Positions 1 to 11,300 of a stretch of DNA of 64,000 nucleotides are shown piece after piece. The stretch lies in the NCBI RefSeq assembly GCF_002897375.1, contig NZ_BFAG01000018.1:1-64000 (forward strand). The letters run 5' to 3'. The notes beneath the pieces are model-generated. The model saw nothing but the letters and a program-made list of their open reading frames with translations, had not been told where the DNA came from and searched no databases. The stretch is from Deinococcus aerius (GTDB lineage: Bacteria; Deinococcota; Deinococci; Deinococcales; Deinococcaceae). The position numbers and the translations under genes were made by a program. Position 1 is the stretch's first letter. The number at the start of each line of letters is the position of its first letter.

Positions 1-1194
1 CACGCGCAGGGGATTCAGGTCCACGCCTGGATCATCACGACCGCCCTGTGGAACAGCGAAGTGGTCGCGCCGCCCCCCGGCCACGCCTTCCTGACGCACG
101 GCACGGGCGCGACCGGGCGCGACTTCTGGCTCACCGTGAAGGCCGACGGGACCATCCGCGGCGGCGCCGACTGGGTGATGGACCCCGGCCACCCCGACGC
201 CGCCGAGTACATCAAGAACATGTACGTCAGCGTGGTCAAGAACTACGACGTGGACGGCATCCAGTTCGACCGGGTGCGTTACCCCGACTACAACCCGGTG
301 GGAGGCCCCAACCAATGGGGCTACAACCCGACCGCGCTGGACCGCTACCGCACCGAGACGGGGGCGACCGGCACGCCCGACCCCGCCGATCCACAGTGGA
401 GCAACTGGCGTCGCCAGCAGGTCACGAACCTCGTGCGGGAGACCGCGCTGGCGGTTAAGGCGGTTCGGCCCGATGTCAGCGTGAACGCCGCGACGATCAC
501 CTACGGCGCGGGTCCCGCCGACGAGGCTGCCTTCCAGACCTCGCGCCCCTACGCGGAGGTCAATCAGGACTGGCTGACCTGGGTGCGCGAGGGCTACCTG
601 GACGTGAACGTGATGATGAACTACAAGCGCGACTTCGTGCCGGATCAGGCGCTGTGGTTTGGCCAGTGGAACACCTTTGCCGCCGGGCTGCGCCAGAAGT
701 ACCCGGGCGTGCATCAGGTCAGCGGCTCGGCGATCTACCTGAACGACCAGGCGAGCAGCGTCAACCAGGTGCTGAAGACCCGCGCGGCGGGCCTGAGCGG
801 CTGGGCCGGGTACTCGTACCGCACCCCCGACAAGGACGTGAACGCCGGAACCCGCACCGGGGCCGAGGTGATCCCCGAACTCACCGCAAAGCTGACGGGC
901 GAGGGTGGCCCCTTCGCGCAGCCCGCCCGCTGGGAGCGCCCCGACCCGGCGGGGCTCCGCGCCCTGAGCGGTGGGGTCACCGTGGCGAGCGGTCCCCTGG
1001 GTGGGCGCACCGTCCTCCTGCTCGACGGGCAGGGGACCGAGCTGGGGCGCACCGTCACGGATGGGAACGGGCGCTACGGCTTCATGCACGCCCCGGCGGC
1101 GAACGTGCGGGTCCGGGTGGGCGAGGTTTCCAGCGACCTCACGGCGGTTCCCGCGGGCCGGGTAACCATGCTCCCCCCGCTGGCCCTGCCTTGA
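1..1194 (+). CDS. GHL10-family glycoside hydrolase-like protein (5' partial)
   Basis: The frame is open to the first base, so the N-terminus lies outside the window. The start reads GIQVHAWI, and the barrel continues with YDVDGIQFDRVRYP and VMMNYK, which match the glycosyl-hydrolase-like 10 family (PF02638, YngK type). Family members are exported (beta/alpha)8-barrel proteins thought to act on cell-wall or extracellular polysaccharides. About 75 C-terminal residues form a small beta domain with GRYGF, like carboxypeptidase-regulatory or Ig-like folds. A sugar kinase starts 13 bases downstream, which suggests an operon that degrades and then phosphorylates an amino sugar. Family assignment is firm; the substrate is inferred. 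Confidence 0.8.
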   Translation, partial: HAQGIQVHAWIITTALWNSEVVAPPPGHAFLTHGTGATGRDFWLTVKADGTIRGGADWVMDPGHPDAAEYIKNMYVSVVKNYDVDGIQFDRVRYPDYNPVGGPNQWGYNPTALDRYRTETGATGTPDPADPQWSNWRRQQVTNLVRETALAVKAVRPDVSVNAATITYGAGPADEAAFQTSRPYAEVNQDWLTWVREGYLDVNVMMNYKRDFVPDQALWFGQWNTFAAGLRQKYPGVHQVSGSAIYLNDQASSVNQVLKTRAAGLSGWAGYSYRTPDKDVNAGTRTGAEVIPELTAKLTGEGGPFAQPARWERPDPAGLRALSGGVTVASGPLGGRTVLLLDGQGTELGRTVTDGNGRYGFMHAPAANVRVRVGEVSSDLTAVPAGRVTMLPPLALP

Positions 1195-1207
1195 GGCGGG
1201 CGGGCCG

Positions 1208-2089
1208 TTGACGCTTTCCCCCCTGGCCCTCGGCCTGGATGCCGGGGGCAGCGGCACGAAATGGACCCTGCTCCGGGATGATGGGGTGATCGGGCGGGGC
1301 ACCGCGCCCCCCCTCACCGCGCCGCTCCTCCGAATCGGGGCGGCAGCGCTCACCTCGCTCGTGGAGGCCCTCCCGGATCGCCCGGACGTGCTGCACGCGG
1401 GCCTGCCGGGATTGAGTGCCGGAACCCCTGCCGCCGAGGAGGTGAGAGCGGTACTTGCCTCCGCCTTCGGCCTCCACCCCCGGCAGGTGACCGTGGAGGG
1501 CGACCTCGACCTCGCCTACCGCGCCCACCTCGCGCCGGGTGAAGGGGTCCTGCTCTACGCCGGGACGGGGAGCATCGCCTACCACGTCGGCCAGGACGGG
1601 CAGGTGATCCGCGCGGGGGGCCGCGGCTACCGGATCGGGGACGATGGGGGCGGGTTCAGCCTGGGGCGGGCGGGGCTGCGCTGGCTCACCGACCGGCTGG
1701 ACGAGGGGCGGGTGCCCGACTCCCCGCTGGCCCGGGAGACGGCGCTCGTCACGGGGGGGCTGGACTGGGACACCCTGCGCGCTTTCGCCTACGGCACGCC
1801 GGGGGCCGCCGCCATCGCCTCGCTCGCCCCCGCCGTGGGCCGCGCCGCCGACCGGGGCGACGAGGTGGCCGCCGCGCTCCTCGGTGAGGCCGCCGAATCA
1901 CTCGCGGACCTGGCGCGGCGGGTGCAACGGCGGACCGGGACTCTCCCCGTCACGGCGACCGGCGGCGCCCTGCGGGTCAGCCCCCTGTTCCCCGCCGCGC
2001 TGGCCCGGCACCTGCCCGGGGTGAACGTTTCCTGGCGCGATCACGCGGAGGCCGCCGCTCGCCTGGCTGCCCGGCAAGCCGGGGAGTGA
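1208..2089 (+). CDS. BadF/BadG/BcrA/BcrD-type ATPase, probable N-acetylglucosamine kinase
   Basis: A 293-residue protein of the ASKHA fold. The phosphate-1 loop is LGLDAGGSGTKWTLL near the N-terminus, followed by YAGTGSIAYHV and the glycine-rich GDDGGGFSLG. This is the BadF family that includes human NAGK-type N-acetylglucosamine kinases. The start codon is TTG, 13 bases after the stop of the glycosidase gene, so the two are probably co-transcribed. Expected role: cytoplasmic phosphorylation of amino sugar released by the upstream enzyme. The exact sugar cannot be read from sequence. An amino-sugar uptake locus lies at 30.6-44.1 kb. Confidence 0.8.
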   Translation: MTLSPLALGLDAGGSGTKWTLLRDDGVIGRGTAPPLTAPLLRIGAAALTSLVEALPDRPDVLHAGLPGLSAGTPAAEEVRAVLASAFGLHPRQVTVEGDLDLAYRAHLAPGEGVLLYAGTGSIAYHVGQDGQVIRAGGRGYRIGDDGGGFSLGRAGLRWLTDRLDEGRVPDSPLARETALVTGGLDWDTLRAFAYGTPGAAAIASLAPAVGRAADRGDEVAAALLGEAAESLADLARRVQRRTGTLPVTATGGALRVSPLFPAALARHLPGVNVSWRDHAEAAARLAARQAGE

Positions 2090-2266
2090 GGGGCCGTTAC
2101 AGCGGCGTGCGCACGGGCAGGACGGGGATGGTCACAACGAGTTGGGTGGTGGAGACGGGCCGCGACCCGCCCTGTCGGTCATCCCAGCGCACAACCCCGT
2201 CAAGTCCACAGGAGCGGGGAGGGCACTGGGCCTGTATGCCCGCGTGCCCTCCCCGGCGCGTCCCGG

Positions 2267-2659
2267 TCACTCGCTGGTCTGGGTGTTCCCGCCCGACACG
2301 CCGATCGCCAGGACTGGACGGCTCAACTCGTCCTCGCTCTCGGCGAGCGTGAGGGTGTACGTCCCGTCGTCGGGGATGATCACCGCCGTGTCCAGCACGT
2401 CGCCCTGCCCGGGGGTCAGGTAGAAGGGCGTCACGACGACCTGGTGGGTTCCCGCGGCGAGGTCCTGGGGGAACATCATGGGCATGTTCGGGAACACGTT
2501 GTCGAAGACGAGCTGCCCGTCCACATACACGTCCACCACGCCGCTCTGGCCGGATTCGTTCGAGAAGTACGCCTGTCCGGCGGAGGCGGTGGCGCCGAGC
2601 GCCGCGGTGGCGAGGAGGGCGGAGAGCAGCAGGGCCTTCAGGGTCTTGGGGGTACGCAT
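2267..2659 (-). CDS. Secreted DUF4397-like protein
   Basis: A 130-residue protein. I chose the ATG at 2659 because AAAGGA lies about 7 bases upstream and a clean signal peptide follows (MRTPKTLKALLLSALLATA, cleavage near ASAGQA). The mature part (VDVYVDGQLVFDNVFPN, then a beta-rich stretch with GTHQVVVTPF and DDGTYTLTL) resembles DUF4397, a family of extracytoplasmic beta proteins of unknown role. It stands alone, convergent with the kinase gene. A palindrome 75 bases upstream (2734-2744) may regulate it. Export is well supported; function is unknown. Confidence 0.7.
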   Translation of the reverse strand: MRTPKTLKALLLSALLATAALGATASAGQAYFSNESGQSGVVDVYVDGQLVFDNVFPNMPMMFPQDLAAGTHQVVVTPFYLTPGQGDVLDTAVIIPDDGTYTLTLAESEDELSRPVLAIGVSGGNTQTSE

Positions 2660-3296
2660 GGTGTGTTTCCTTTCGTGGTGCCGGGGCACCGGCTGGGCGG
2701 GGGGGGTGGGGGCGGTCCGAGGGGGAAAAAGGATGTTCAGAACAGTGACGCCTCGCTTTCCCGGGTGTGGAGCGGTGTCCTTCTCCCGTTCATGGGGCGA
2801 AGTATGCGGGGCCTTTGTTCAGGGCCGGGGCACGATCTGTGCAGAAGTTGTGAAGTTGGGAAGGGGTGTGGGCCAAGCTCCCCAGGCGCCGGAGGAAAGT
2901 GCCCCTGAACATGCTGGAAGCCGTCCATAGCGGCCTTGCGAGGAGCCGGGAGATGGATGGGGGTGCTCCCCGCCAGCCCGGAACTAGGCGCGGCCTGGAA
3001 GTGAATCCTTCACAATCAGTGGGAAAAGAGCCCTTCTGGCCGTGTTTTCTGACCTGCATGGATTCTGCACACGTCACGCGCGGGTGCTCCATCCCCTGTC
3101 ATCACCGGACGGGTAGGCGGCTCCCCTCACCCCACCACCCGGAGAGCGGGCAATGCGTCAGGCTCTCCGGGCGCGTGACGGCTCCTTGTGCTGGAATGTC
3201 GCCATGCCCTCGCCGGACACCGGGAGGGAAAGGGCGCCTCCGCAGCAAGGAAGGACGCGGGGACCAGCTCACGTCCCCGCGTCCCGCTGACTTTTC
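2660..3296. other. Intergenic region, about 640 bases
   Basis: This holds the promoter side of the DUF4397-like gene, including the palindrome at 2734-2744, and the downstream side of the frameshifted membrane-protein gene. Several open frames cross it, but none has a ribosome site or a protein-like composition. I see no other gene or RNA here. Confidence 0.5.
2734..2744. promoter_or_regulatory. Palindrome TGTTCAGAACA, possible operator
   Basis: A perfect 11-base palindrome 75 bases upstream of the DUF4397-like start codon. The same core occurs inside a longer palindrome (TCTGTTCAGAACAGA) directly upstream of the gene at 52528. Recurrence at two promoters suggests a shared regulator, but two copies could be chance. 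Confidence 0.3.
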
Positions 3297-4672
<1,376 letters not shown>

Positions 4673-4676
4673 GTCG

Positions 4677-5375
4677 TCACTTCCTGACCTTCTTCACGGT
4701 CGCCGCGAAGGAGGGGTACACGTCGCTCAGGTCGTAGGCCCCGGCGGTCAGGACGCGGGAGTCGTCCGCGCCCCGGCCCAGCGCCTTCATGAACGAGTCG
4801 CGGATGGAGTCGCCCCCGGTCCCCTTCTCGGGACTCAGGCCCGCGAAGAAGAGGGCGCGGGTCTGGGAGGCGCCCAGCAGATTCTGGACGGTCTGCCCCA
4901 GCGCCGCCCGTTTCGGGTCGTCGAGGATCGCCCCGTCCGTGAACATCACGACCACGCCCCGGACGCCCGGGGTGCGGCCCAGCGCCGTCCTCGCCTGCCC
5001 GAGCGCCGCCGTGATGGCGCTCCCCTTCCCGGTGCAGGGCTGGGTCAGCGCATTCGTGTACCGCAGGATGTCCGCCTTGCCCATCCGCGCGCCGTTCTTC
5101 GACTGGAAAGGGAAGTTGCCGACGGTCTGCACGCCGTCGCACACCCGCAGCAGCGTCACGGTGTCGCCCGAGCGCACCTGGTTGAGCAGCACGCTCTGCG
5201 CGAGGAGTTTCGCCTGGGCGGCGTACCCGTAGGCCGGATTCTTGGAGCTGCCCGTCATGTCGGCCGCGATGACGATGTGCAGCGGCGGGGTGCTGAGCCC
5301 CAGGATCGTGGACGCGCTCAGCGGCGTGGGCGCGAGCAGCGGGAGGAGTTGGAGGGCAACGGCGGACAGGGACAT
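4677..5375 (-). CDS. VWA-domain protein with signal-like N-terminus
   Basis: A 232-residue protein with a von Willebrand A-type fold. After a hydrophobic N-terminus comes HIVIAADMTGSSKNP, a MIDAS-like DxTxS metal site, then GKGSAITAAL (the second MIDAS threonine) and VVVMFTDGAI. The start ATG at 5375 has AAGGAG seven bases upstream. It lies between the class A PBP gene (48 bases upstream) and the frameshifted membrane-protein gene (four bases downstream), so the three probably form one transcript with an envelope function. VWA proteins bind other proteins through the metal site; the partner is unknown. Confidence 0.7.
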   Translation of the reverse strand: MSLSAVALQLLPLLAPTPLSASTILGLSTPPLHIVIAADMTGSSKNPAYGYAAQAKLLAQSVLLNQVRSGDTVTLLRVCDGVQTVGNFPFQSKNGARMGKADILRYTNALTQPCTGKGSAITAALGQARTALGRTPGVRGVVVMFTDGAILDDPKRAALGQTVQNLLGASQTRALFFAGLSPEKGTGGDSIRDSFMKALGRGADDSRVLTAGAYDLSDVYPSFAATVKKVRK

Positions 5376-5423
5376 GGGGACTCCTTGAGATGGGGGGAGG
5401 GTGGAGGAAAGAGGATGCCCCGC

Positions 5424-7526
5424 TCAGGGCGGCGTGGGGTTGCGGATGTCGGCGCCGGGCGCGGGAACGGCCACACCACCCACCCGCGTGATGCCTTCGG
5501 GCATCTCCAACGTGCTTACCCCGTGCGGCAACTCGCGCAGCAGGCCCAGCTCGCGGCAGGCCGCCTGGTCGCGGTAGAGGTCGGCGGGCACGCTCGCCAC
5601 GCCCAGCGGGTCGCCGATCCAGACCGCCATCGCGTACCCGGGCGTGACCCCGGCGCACCACGTGTCGCGCACATCGTCCGTCGTGCCCGACTTGGCGCCC
5701 AGCGGCACGGCGGTGCCCAGCAGGCGCTGGTAGAGCGGGGCGCGCAGGAAGGGCACGTGCCCGGTGCGGCCCTCCACGGCGCCCGTCAGCAGGTCGAAGG
5801 TCTCGTAGGCCACGGCCGGGCTCCACAGCGGCGCGCAGGCCCGGCGCGGCAGGGGCAGGGCGCGGCCCGCGCGGTCGTACGCCTCGGCCAGAAGGTGGGG
5901 CGGGCAGAGTTGGCCCCCACCCGCAAAACTCGCGTATGCGGCGGCCACCCCCAGCGGCGAGGAACGGTACGTGCCCAGCGCGGGGCTGGAGCGATTGCCG
6001 GAGTCCTCGACGTAGCCGACACTTTCCAGCACCCGGCGCAACTCGGCCTCGCGCTCGGTGCCCACCCGCACGGCGACGGTGTTCAGGCTGCGGGCATTCG
6101 CCTCCCGCACGGTCACGGCCCGGTCCAGGAAGGTGCCCGAGTTGTTGCGGATGGGCCGCCCGGCGTAGCTCGTCGCGGCGTCCCGGAAGGTGCTGAGCTG
6201 GGTGACCCCCTCCCCGAAGGCGGTCGCGTACAGCAGCGGCTTGACCGTGCTGGCGACCGGGCGGCGGGCGGCCACAGCCCACTGCCGCCCGGGCTCGCTG
6301 CTCTGGTCCCCGCCCGTGCTGCTCGCCAGCGCGAGGATGCCGCCCCCCCGCACGTCCACGACGGCGGCCCCCTCCGCGACCCCGGCGGGACGGCCCCCCG
6401 TCGGCCCCTCCCCGGTCACGCGGCGCACCAGGGCCGCCTGCGCCCGCGCGTCCAGAGTCAGGACCACCCTTCCGACCCGCCGGGGATCGAGGCCCGCCGC
6501 CCGCAGCTCGCGCCGCACGAGCTCCTGAAGGGCCCACACCGGCTCCGGCTCGTTCGTGTAGTCCGGGTTGCGCCCGGCAGAAACCACCCGCAGGTCACCG
6601 CCGCTCCCCGCGTACTCCACCCGCCACAGGCGGGGCTGGAGGGGTTCCCCCGCCGCCCGCACGTACTCGCCTTCCCCGATCAGGCCGTGGTCGCGCAGGA
6701 TTCGCAGGGTGACGAGTTGTTGAGCCCTCATCCAGCGGAAGCGGGCGGTCGCCACGTCGGGGGGCGTGTCCTGGGCCACCAGGTAACGGCCCGGCGCGGG
6801 CAGCAACCCCACCAGAAAGGCCGACTGCGCGAGCGTGAGGTCCGCAGGATCAACGCCGAACACCCCGCGCGCCGCGTCGTACACCCCCTTGCGCTGCCCG
6901 ATGCCCAGCCACGGCAGGCTGTTGACGCTCATCGCCAGCACCTCGCGCCGCCCATAGCGCCAGGTGACGAGGGGTGCCAGCACGAACTCCGTCGCCTTGC
7001 GGGTGAGGACCAGGCCCACGCCCCGGCGGCCCGTGTCGTAGTCGAAATGCCCGGCGAGCACGTTGTTCTTCAGGAGCTGCATCGTCAGGGTGCTGCCGCC
7101 CGCGCCGCTCAGAACCGCCCGGGGCAGGCGGCCAGGGTCCACACCGACGTGCGAGAAGAAGCGCACGTCCTCCTTCGCCACGTAGGCGAGCAGGAAGGCC
7201 GGGGACACGCCCGTGAGCGGCACGCTCAGCGACTCCCGGCACGGCACGGCGTTGACCACCGCGCCCTCGCGGCAGTGGTCGATCACGCCCAGCGCCTCCC
7301 CCCGGCGGTCCTGCACCTCGATGGGCTGGAGTTCCACCCGCAGGTTCCAGACCCGCCCGAAGGCCCCGGTCGAGGCCGCCCCCGCCACCCCCAGCGCGAG
7401 CATCCCCAGCGTCGCCGCGCCGACCCCCGCCAGCCCTGCCCGCGCCGCCCGCCGCAGGGTCCAGGGGCGCGGCCCGGTGACGAAGGGGGTGCGCGGCCAG
7501 GGCGCCAGTCGCCTCGGGAACTTCAA
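5424..7526 (-). CDS. Class A penicillin-binding protein (transglycosylase/transpeptidase)
   Basis: A 700-residue bifunctional peptidoglycan synthase. One membrane segment lies near residues 27-50. The GT51 transglycosylase domain shows EDVRFFSHVGVD (catalytic Glu) and GGSTLTMQLLKN. The transpeptidase domain shows ASTVK (active-site Ser in SxxK), RSLN (SxN) and KSGTT (KTG-type motif). All three penicillin-binding motifs are present, so the enzyme should be active in glycan polymerisation and cross-linking outside the membrane. It is preceded 18 bases upstream by a small membrane protein and followed by the VWA gene, which suggests one cell-wall operon. Confidence 0.92.
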   Translation of the reverse strand: MKFPRRLAPWPRTPFVTGPRPWTLRRAARAGLAGVGAATLGMLALGVAGAASTGAFGRVWNLRVELQPIEVQDRRGEALGVIDHCREGAVVNAVPCRESLSVPLTGVSPAFLLAYVAKEDVRFFSHVGVDPGRLPRAVLSGAGGSTLTMQLLKNNVLAGHFDYDTGRRGVGLVLTRKATEFVLAPLVTWRYGRREVLAMSVNSLPWLGIGQRKGVYDAARGVFGVDPADLTLAQSAFLVGLLPAPGRYLVAQDTPPDVATARFRWMRAQQLVTLRILRDHGLIGEGEYVRAAGEPLQPRLWRVEYAGSGGDLRVVSAGRNPDYTNEPEPVWALQELVRRELRAAGLDPRRVGRVVLTLDARAQAALVRRVTGEGPTGGRPAGVAEGAAVVDVRGGGILALASSTGGDQSSEPGRQWAVAARRPVASTVKPLLYATAFGEGVTQLSTFRDAATSYAGRPIRNNSGTFLDRAVTVREANARSLNTVAVRVGTEREAELRRVLESVGYVEDSGNRSSPALGTYRSSPLGVAAAYASFAGGGQLCPPHLLAEAYDRAGRALPLPRRACAPLWSPAVAYETFDLLTGAVEGRTGHVPFLRAPLYQRLLGTAVPLGAKSGTTDDVRDTWCAGVTPGYAMAVWIGDPLGVASVPADLYRDQAACRELGLLRELPHGVSTLEMPEGITRVGGVAVPAPGADIRNPTPP

Positions 7527-7544
7527 GTCCTCACCCGCACCGGC

Positions 7545-7829
7545 TCAGCGGAGGACATCCGCCACGCCCGCCGCCGCCGAGCGGAACTGGGCGTCCCGGG
7601 AAATCTGGTTGACCAGGCCCGACACGCCCACCAGCGTGACCAGCACGGCACCCAGCACGGCGAGCGCGGTGACCGCCGTCGACCAGGGCGAGCCGGGGAG
7701 GCGGCGTGCGGGAGCCGGGCGGGCGCGCCCCTCCCGCGGCTTCCGGCGGGGCTCGGGGGCCGGGGCGGCGGGCGGGGTCAGGGAGGGCAGGCCCGACGAG
7801 TACGGCCGGGGCTTGCGCACGAAGCTCAT
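7545..7829 (-). CDS. Small single-pass membrane protein
   Basis: A 94-residue protein: a proline/arginine-rich N-terminal half, one membrane segment (TAVTALAVLGAVLVTLVGV) and a short helical tail. It ends 18 bases before the class A PBP start and is on the same strand, so it is probably the first gene of that operon and could be a PBP partner. No family recognised and no strong ribosome site. The membrane segment and position are the main support. Confidence 0.55.
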   Translation of the reverse strand: MSFVRKPRPYSSGLPSLTPPAAPAPEPRRKPREGRARPAPARRLPGSPWSTAVTALAVLGAVLVTLVGVSGLVNQISRDAQFRSAAAGVADVLR

Positions 7830-8300
7830 GCGGCGAGTCTAGAGGCCCTCCATGAGGAGCGCGTCCATCCTTGGGGGGAGCCTGGACCCGGGCGCCGGGA
7901 AGGGCCGCGCGTGCCTCGCCCGCCCTTCCGGGGTGGAGCGGCGGCCCACCGGGCTCAGAACGCTGCCCGGCCAACCGGCGCACTTCTAGCCCGGGGGGCT
8001 CAGGCGCACAATGGGGGTCCACCGCGCCCGCTCCCATTCCTGGCAGGAGGCGTCATGAACGCATTCGTCGCTGTTCTCCCCGCCTGGTCCCCGTCAGTCC
8101 TCCCCGGCCCAGCAAATTCCAGCCGCCAGAGGAGGGCCGCGCCCGTCCCCGGCGCCGCTGGACGCAGCACATGAACTCCCGGAGGCCGGGCCTCGTTATG
8201 CCCACCGGGGGCCAGCCGACCCAACCCGCCCGCTCTGGAAAGGCCAGCGTGGGCGAATTCAGGAGCGCTTGAGGTGGGTGACCTCCCGGAAAGCAGGGGT
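7830..8300. other. Divergent intergenic region, about 470 bases
   Basis: This separates the minus-strand cell-wall operon from the plus-strand ATPase gene and must hold both promoters. I see no strong consensus boxes. One short frame with a good ribosome site (8055-8174) lies inside and is listed separately. Confidence 0.4.
8055..8174 (+). CDS. Possible 39-residue leader peptide upstream of the ATPase gene
   Basis: An ATG preceded by a near-perfect ribosome site (GGCAGGAGG, then four bases). The encoded peptide begins MNAFVAVLPAWSPSVLPG and is rich in Pro, Ala and Arg. It is not a clear signal peptide and matches nothing I recognise. It ends 126 bases before the ATPase start on the same strand, so it could be a leader peptide or a chance frame. 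Confidence 0.25.
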   Translation: MNAFVAVLPAWSPSVLPGPANSSRQRRAAPVPGAAGRST

Positions 8301-11300
8301 ATGAGCGAACAGCCGTTTGTGGGGCGGGAGCGGGAGCTGGCGCGGCTGGAGGGGTTTCTGGAGCGCGCCGTGGCGGGGCAGGGTCAGGTGTGTTTCGTCA
8401 CGGGCGAGACGGGGGGCGGCAAGACCGCGCTCGTGCAGGCGTTCACCCGCCGGGCGCAGGACGCTGACGAGCATCTGGCGGTGGCCTTCGGCAACTGCAA
8501 CGCCCAGAGCGGGGCAGGGGACCCCTACCTGCCCTTCCGCGAACTCCTGGCCGTGCTCATCGGGGTGACCGGGCGGGCGGCGGCCGAGGAGCCCCCGGCC
8601 GGGAGCCGCCTGCGGCACTGGCTGGTCCGCTCCACCCAGGTGCTCATCGAGGTCGGCCCCGACCTGGTGGGCACCATCATCCCGGGCGGGGTGCTGGTCG
8701 CCAAGGCGGGCAAGGCGCTGGCGCAGAAGGCGGGGTGGCTGGACGAGCTGGAAAAACTCGCGGGGCGCAAGCCCGGCGCCCAGGCCGCAGTCCAGCCCGA
8801 ACACCTGCTGGAGCAGTACGCCAACGTCCTGCGGGCGCTCGCCTCGGAGCGTCCGCTCGTGGTGGTCGTGGACGACCTGCACTGGGCGGACGCGGCCTCC
8901 GTCAACCTGCTCTTCCACCTGTCGCGCCGTCTGGAGGGCAGCGCCGCGCTGCTGGTCGGCACGTACCGGCGGGGCGAACTGGCCCCGCGCGGAACGGAGC
9001 GTCACCCGTTAGAACGGGTGCTGGCCGACATCAAGCGGTACGCCGGGGACGTGTGGGTGGACCTGCGGGCGGACGAGGCGGGGGGGCGCGACTTCGTGAA
9101 CCGCCTGCTGGACACCGAGCCCAACCGGCTGGGCGCGGACTTCCGCGAGGCCCTCTTTCGGCACACCGAGGGGCATCCCCTCTTCACGGTCGAGCTGCTG
9201 CGGAGCCTTCAGGAGCGGGGCGACCTGATCCGGGACGCTGGGGGCTGCTGGGTGGTCGGCCCCCGGCTGGAGTTCGGCGCCCTGCCCCCCCGGGTCGAGG
9301 GCGTGATCGAGCAGCGCCTGGGGAACCTGGGGGCGGCCCAGCAGGAGTTGCTGCGGGTGGCGAGCGTGGAGGGTGAGGCCTTTACCGCCGAGGTCGTGGC
9401 CCAGGTGCAGGGGCAGGCACCCCGGCAGGTGCTCCGTGACCTCTCGCAGAATCTGGAGGGTCGCCACGCGCTCGTGCAGGAGGGGGGCGAACTCCGGGCC
9501 GGACGGCGGCGCCTGTCGGGCTACCGCTTCGCCCACGCCCTGTTCCAGCACTACCTGTACGGCGACCTGGGAAGTGGCGAGCGGCGGATGCTCCACGGCG
9601 AGGTGGGCCGGGTCCTGGAGGAGCTGTACGCCGAGGCGCCCGACCCGGTGCGGCTGGCCTGGCACTACGACCGGGCGGGGGAGGACGACCGGGCCGCCGA
9701 GGCCTACCGCCAGGCCGGGGAGCAGGCGATTCGCCAGGGAGCCCCCCAGGAGGCCGAGCGGCTGCTGACCCGGGCGCTGGAGTTGACCCCCGAATCCGAC
9801 CCGGCGCGGCGGTTCGAGGTGTACCTGACCCGGGAAAAAGCCCTCAACCTCCAGGGCAGGCGTGAAGCGCAGCTCCGGGACGTGGAGGCGCTGGAGCGGC
9901 TGGCCGAGGCGCTGGATGCCGGGAGGCGGGGCCAGGCGGCGCTGCGGCGGGCGGGATACGCCGAGGTGGTCAACGACTTTCCCACGGCCATCGCGGCGGC
10001 GCAGCAGGCGGTGGCCCACGCCGAGGCGGCGGGCCGTGAGGAGTTGCGGGCGGAGGGGTACCTGGCCTGGAGCATGGCCCTGCGCGGCTGCGGCCGTCTG
10101 GAGGAGGCCGAAACCTGTCTGCAACGGGCCCTCGAAGTGGCCGGGCCGGGGCTGGAGTGGGTTCAGGCCGCCGTGCTCCATAACCTCGGGGCGATTGCCG
10201 CCTACCACGATTTCCGGCAGGCCCAGGCGGTTCTTCAGCAAGCCCTGACGCTGTACCGCCAGCTTGGCGATTTGCGGAGCGAGAACCTGGTGGTCCAGAG
10301 TCTGGGCATCGTCGCCCTGAACCTTGAGGAGTATGACCGGGCGACCACACTGCTGGAGCAGAGCGTGGCCGGGGCCAAGCGGCTGGGAAACCGCCGCAAC
10401 GAGGTACTCGCCAGCCTGGCCCTGGGCATCGTCGCCAACAAGCAGCGCCGCTTCCCGGAGGCCCGGGCGCGGCTCACCTCCGCGCTGGAGGGCGCCCGGG
10501 AGATCGGGGTGCGCTCGCATGAGGCCGGGGCCCTGCTGTATCTGGCCCCGACCAGCCTCGCGGAGGGCGAGTACCTCCAGGCCCGCCAGTACGCCCAGGC
10601 GGCGCTGGATATCTACCGCAGCATCGGCACCCTGATGGCCATTGACGCCCAACTGCATCTGTGGGGGATCGAGGCCTTCCTCGGCAACTTTCCCGAGGCC
10701 TCCGCGCTGTTCGGGGCCGCACTCGAGGCCTCCAGACCGAACGCGGGTCAGGCCGGGGCCAAGGCCCTGAACTCCGTGGACGGCGCCCTGCAAGGCCTGG
10801 CCGAACTGGAGCTGTGTCAGGGCCACGCGGACAAGGCCCTGGAGCTGGCCCGGCAGATCGGGACGGCCCCCACGCTGGAGGAAGCCCGGGCGCTGCTCGC
10901 CCTCGACCGGCTGGAGGAAGCCGAGGCGGCGTTCCAGGCGTACCAGCGGAAGTATGCCCACGAGCCGGGCCCGTGGCTGCAGGGGCAGACGGGGCAGACG
11001 GGGCTGATCCAGGTGGAGTCCGCCCGGAATCACCCCGAGCGGGCGCTGAGGCTGGTGGAGGCCCTTCTCCCCCGGCTGGAGCAGCCTCATCTCCTCAACG
11101 ACTGGTCGGAACCCTGCCTGGCCTGCTATGAGGTCTTGCACGCCTGCGGCGACGCGCGGGCCGGGGAGGTGCTCGAACAGGGCTGGCGGCGGCTCGAACG
11201 CCAGGCCAGCGGGCTGGAGGGGCCAGACCGCGAGCGGTTCGTGAACAACATTCCCAGCCGCCGCCGCCTCGCCGCAGCGTGGGGGGAGGCCGGGGCGCGG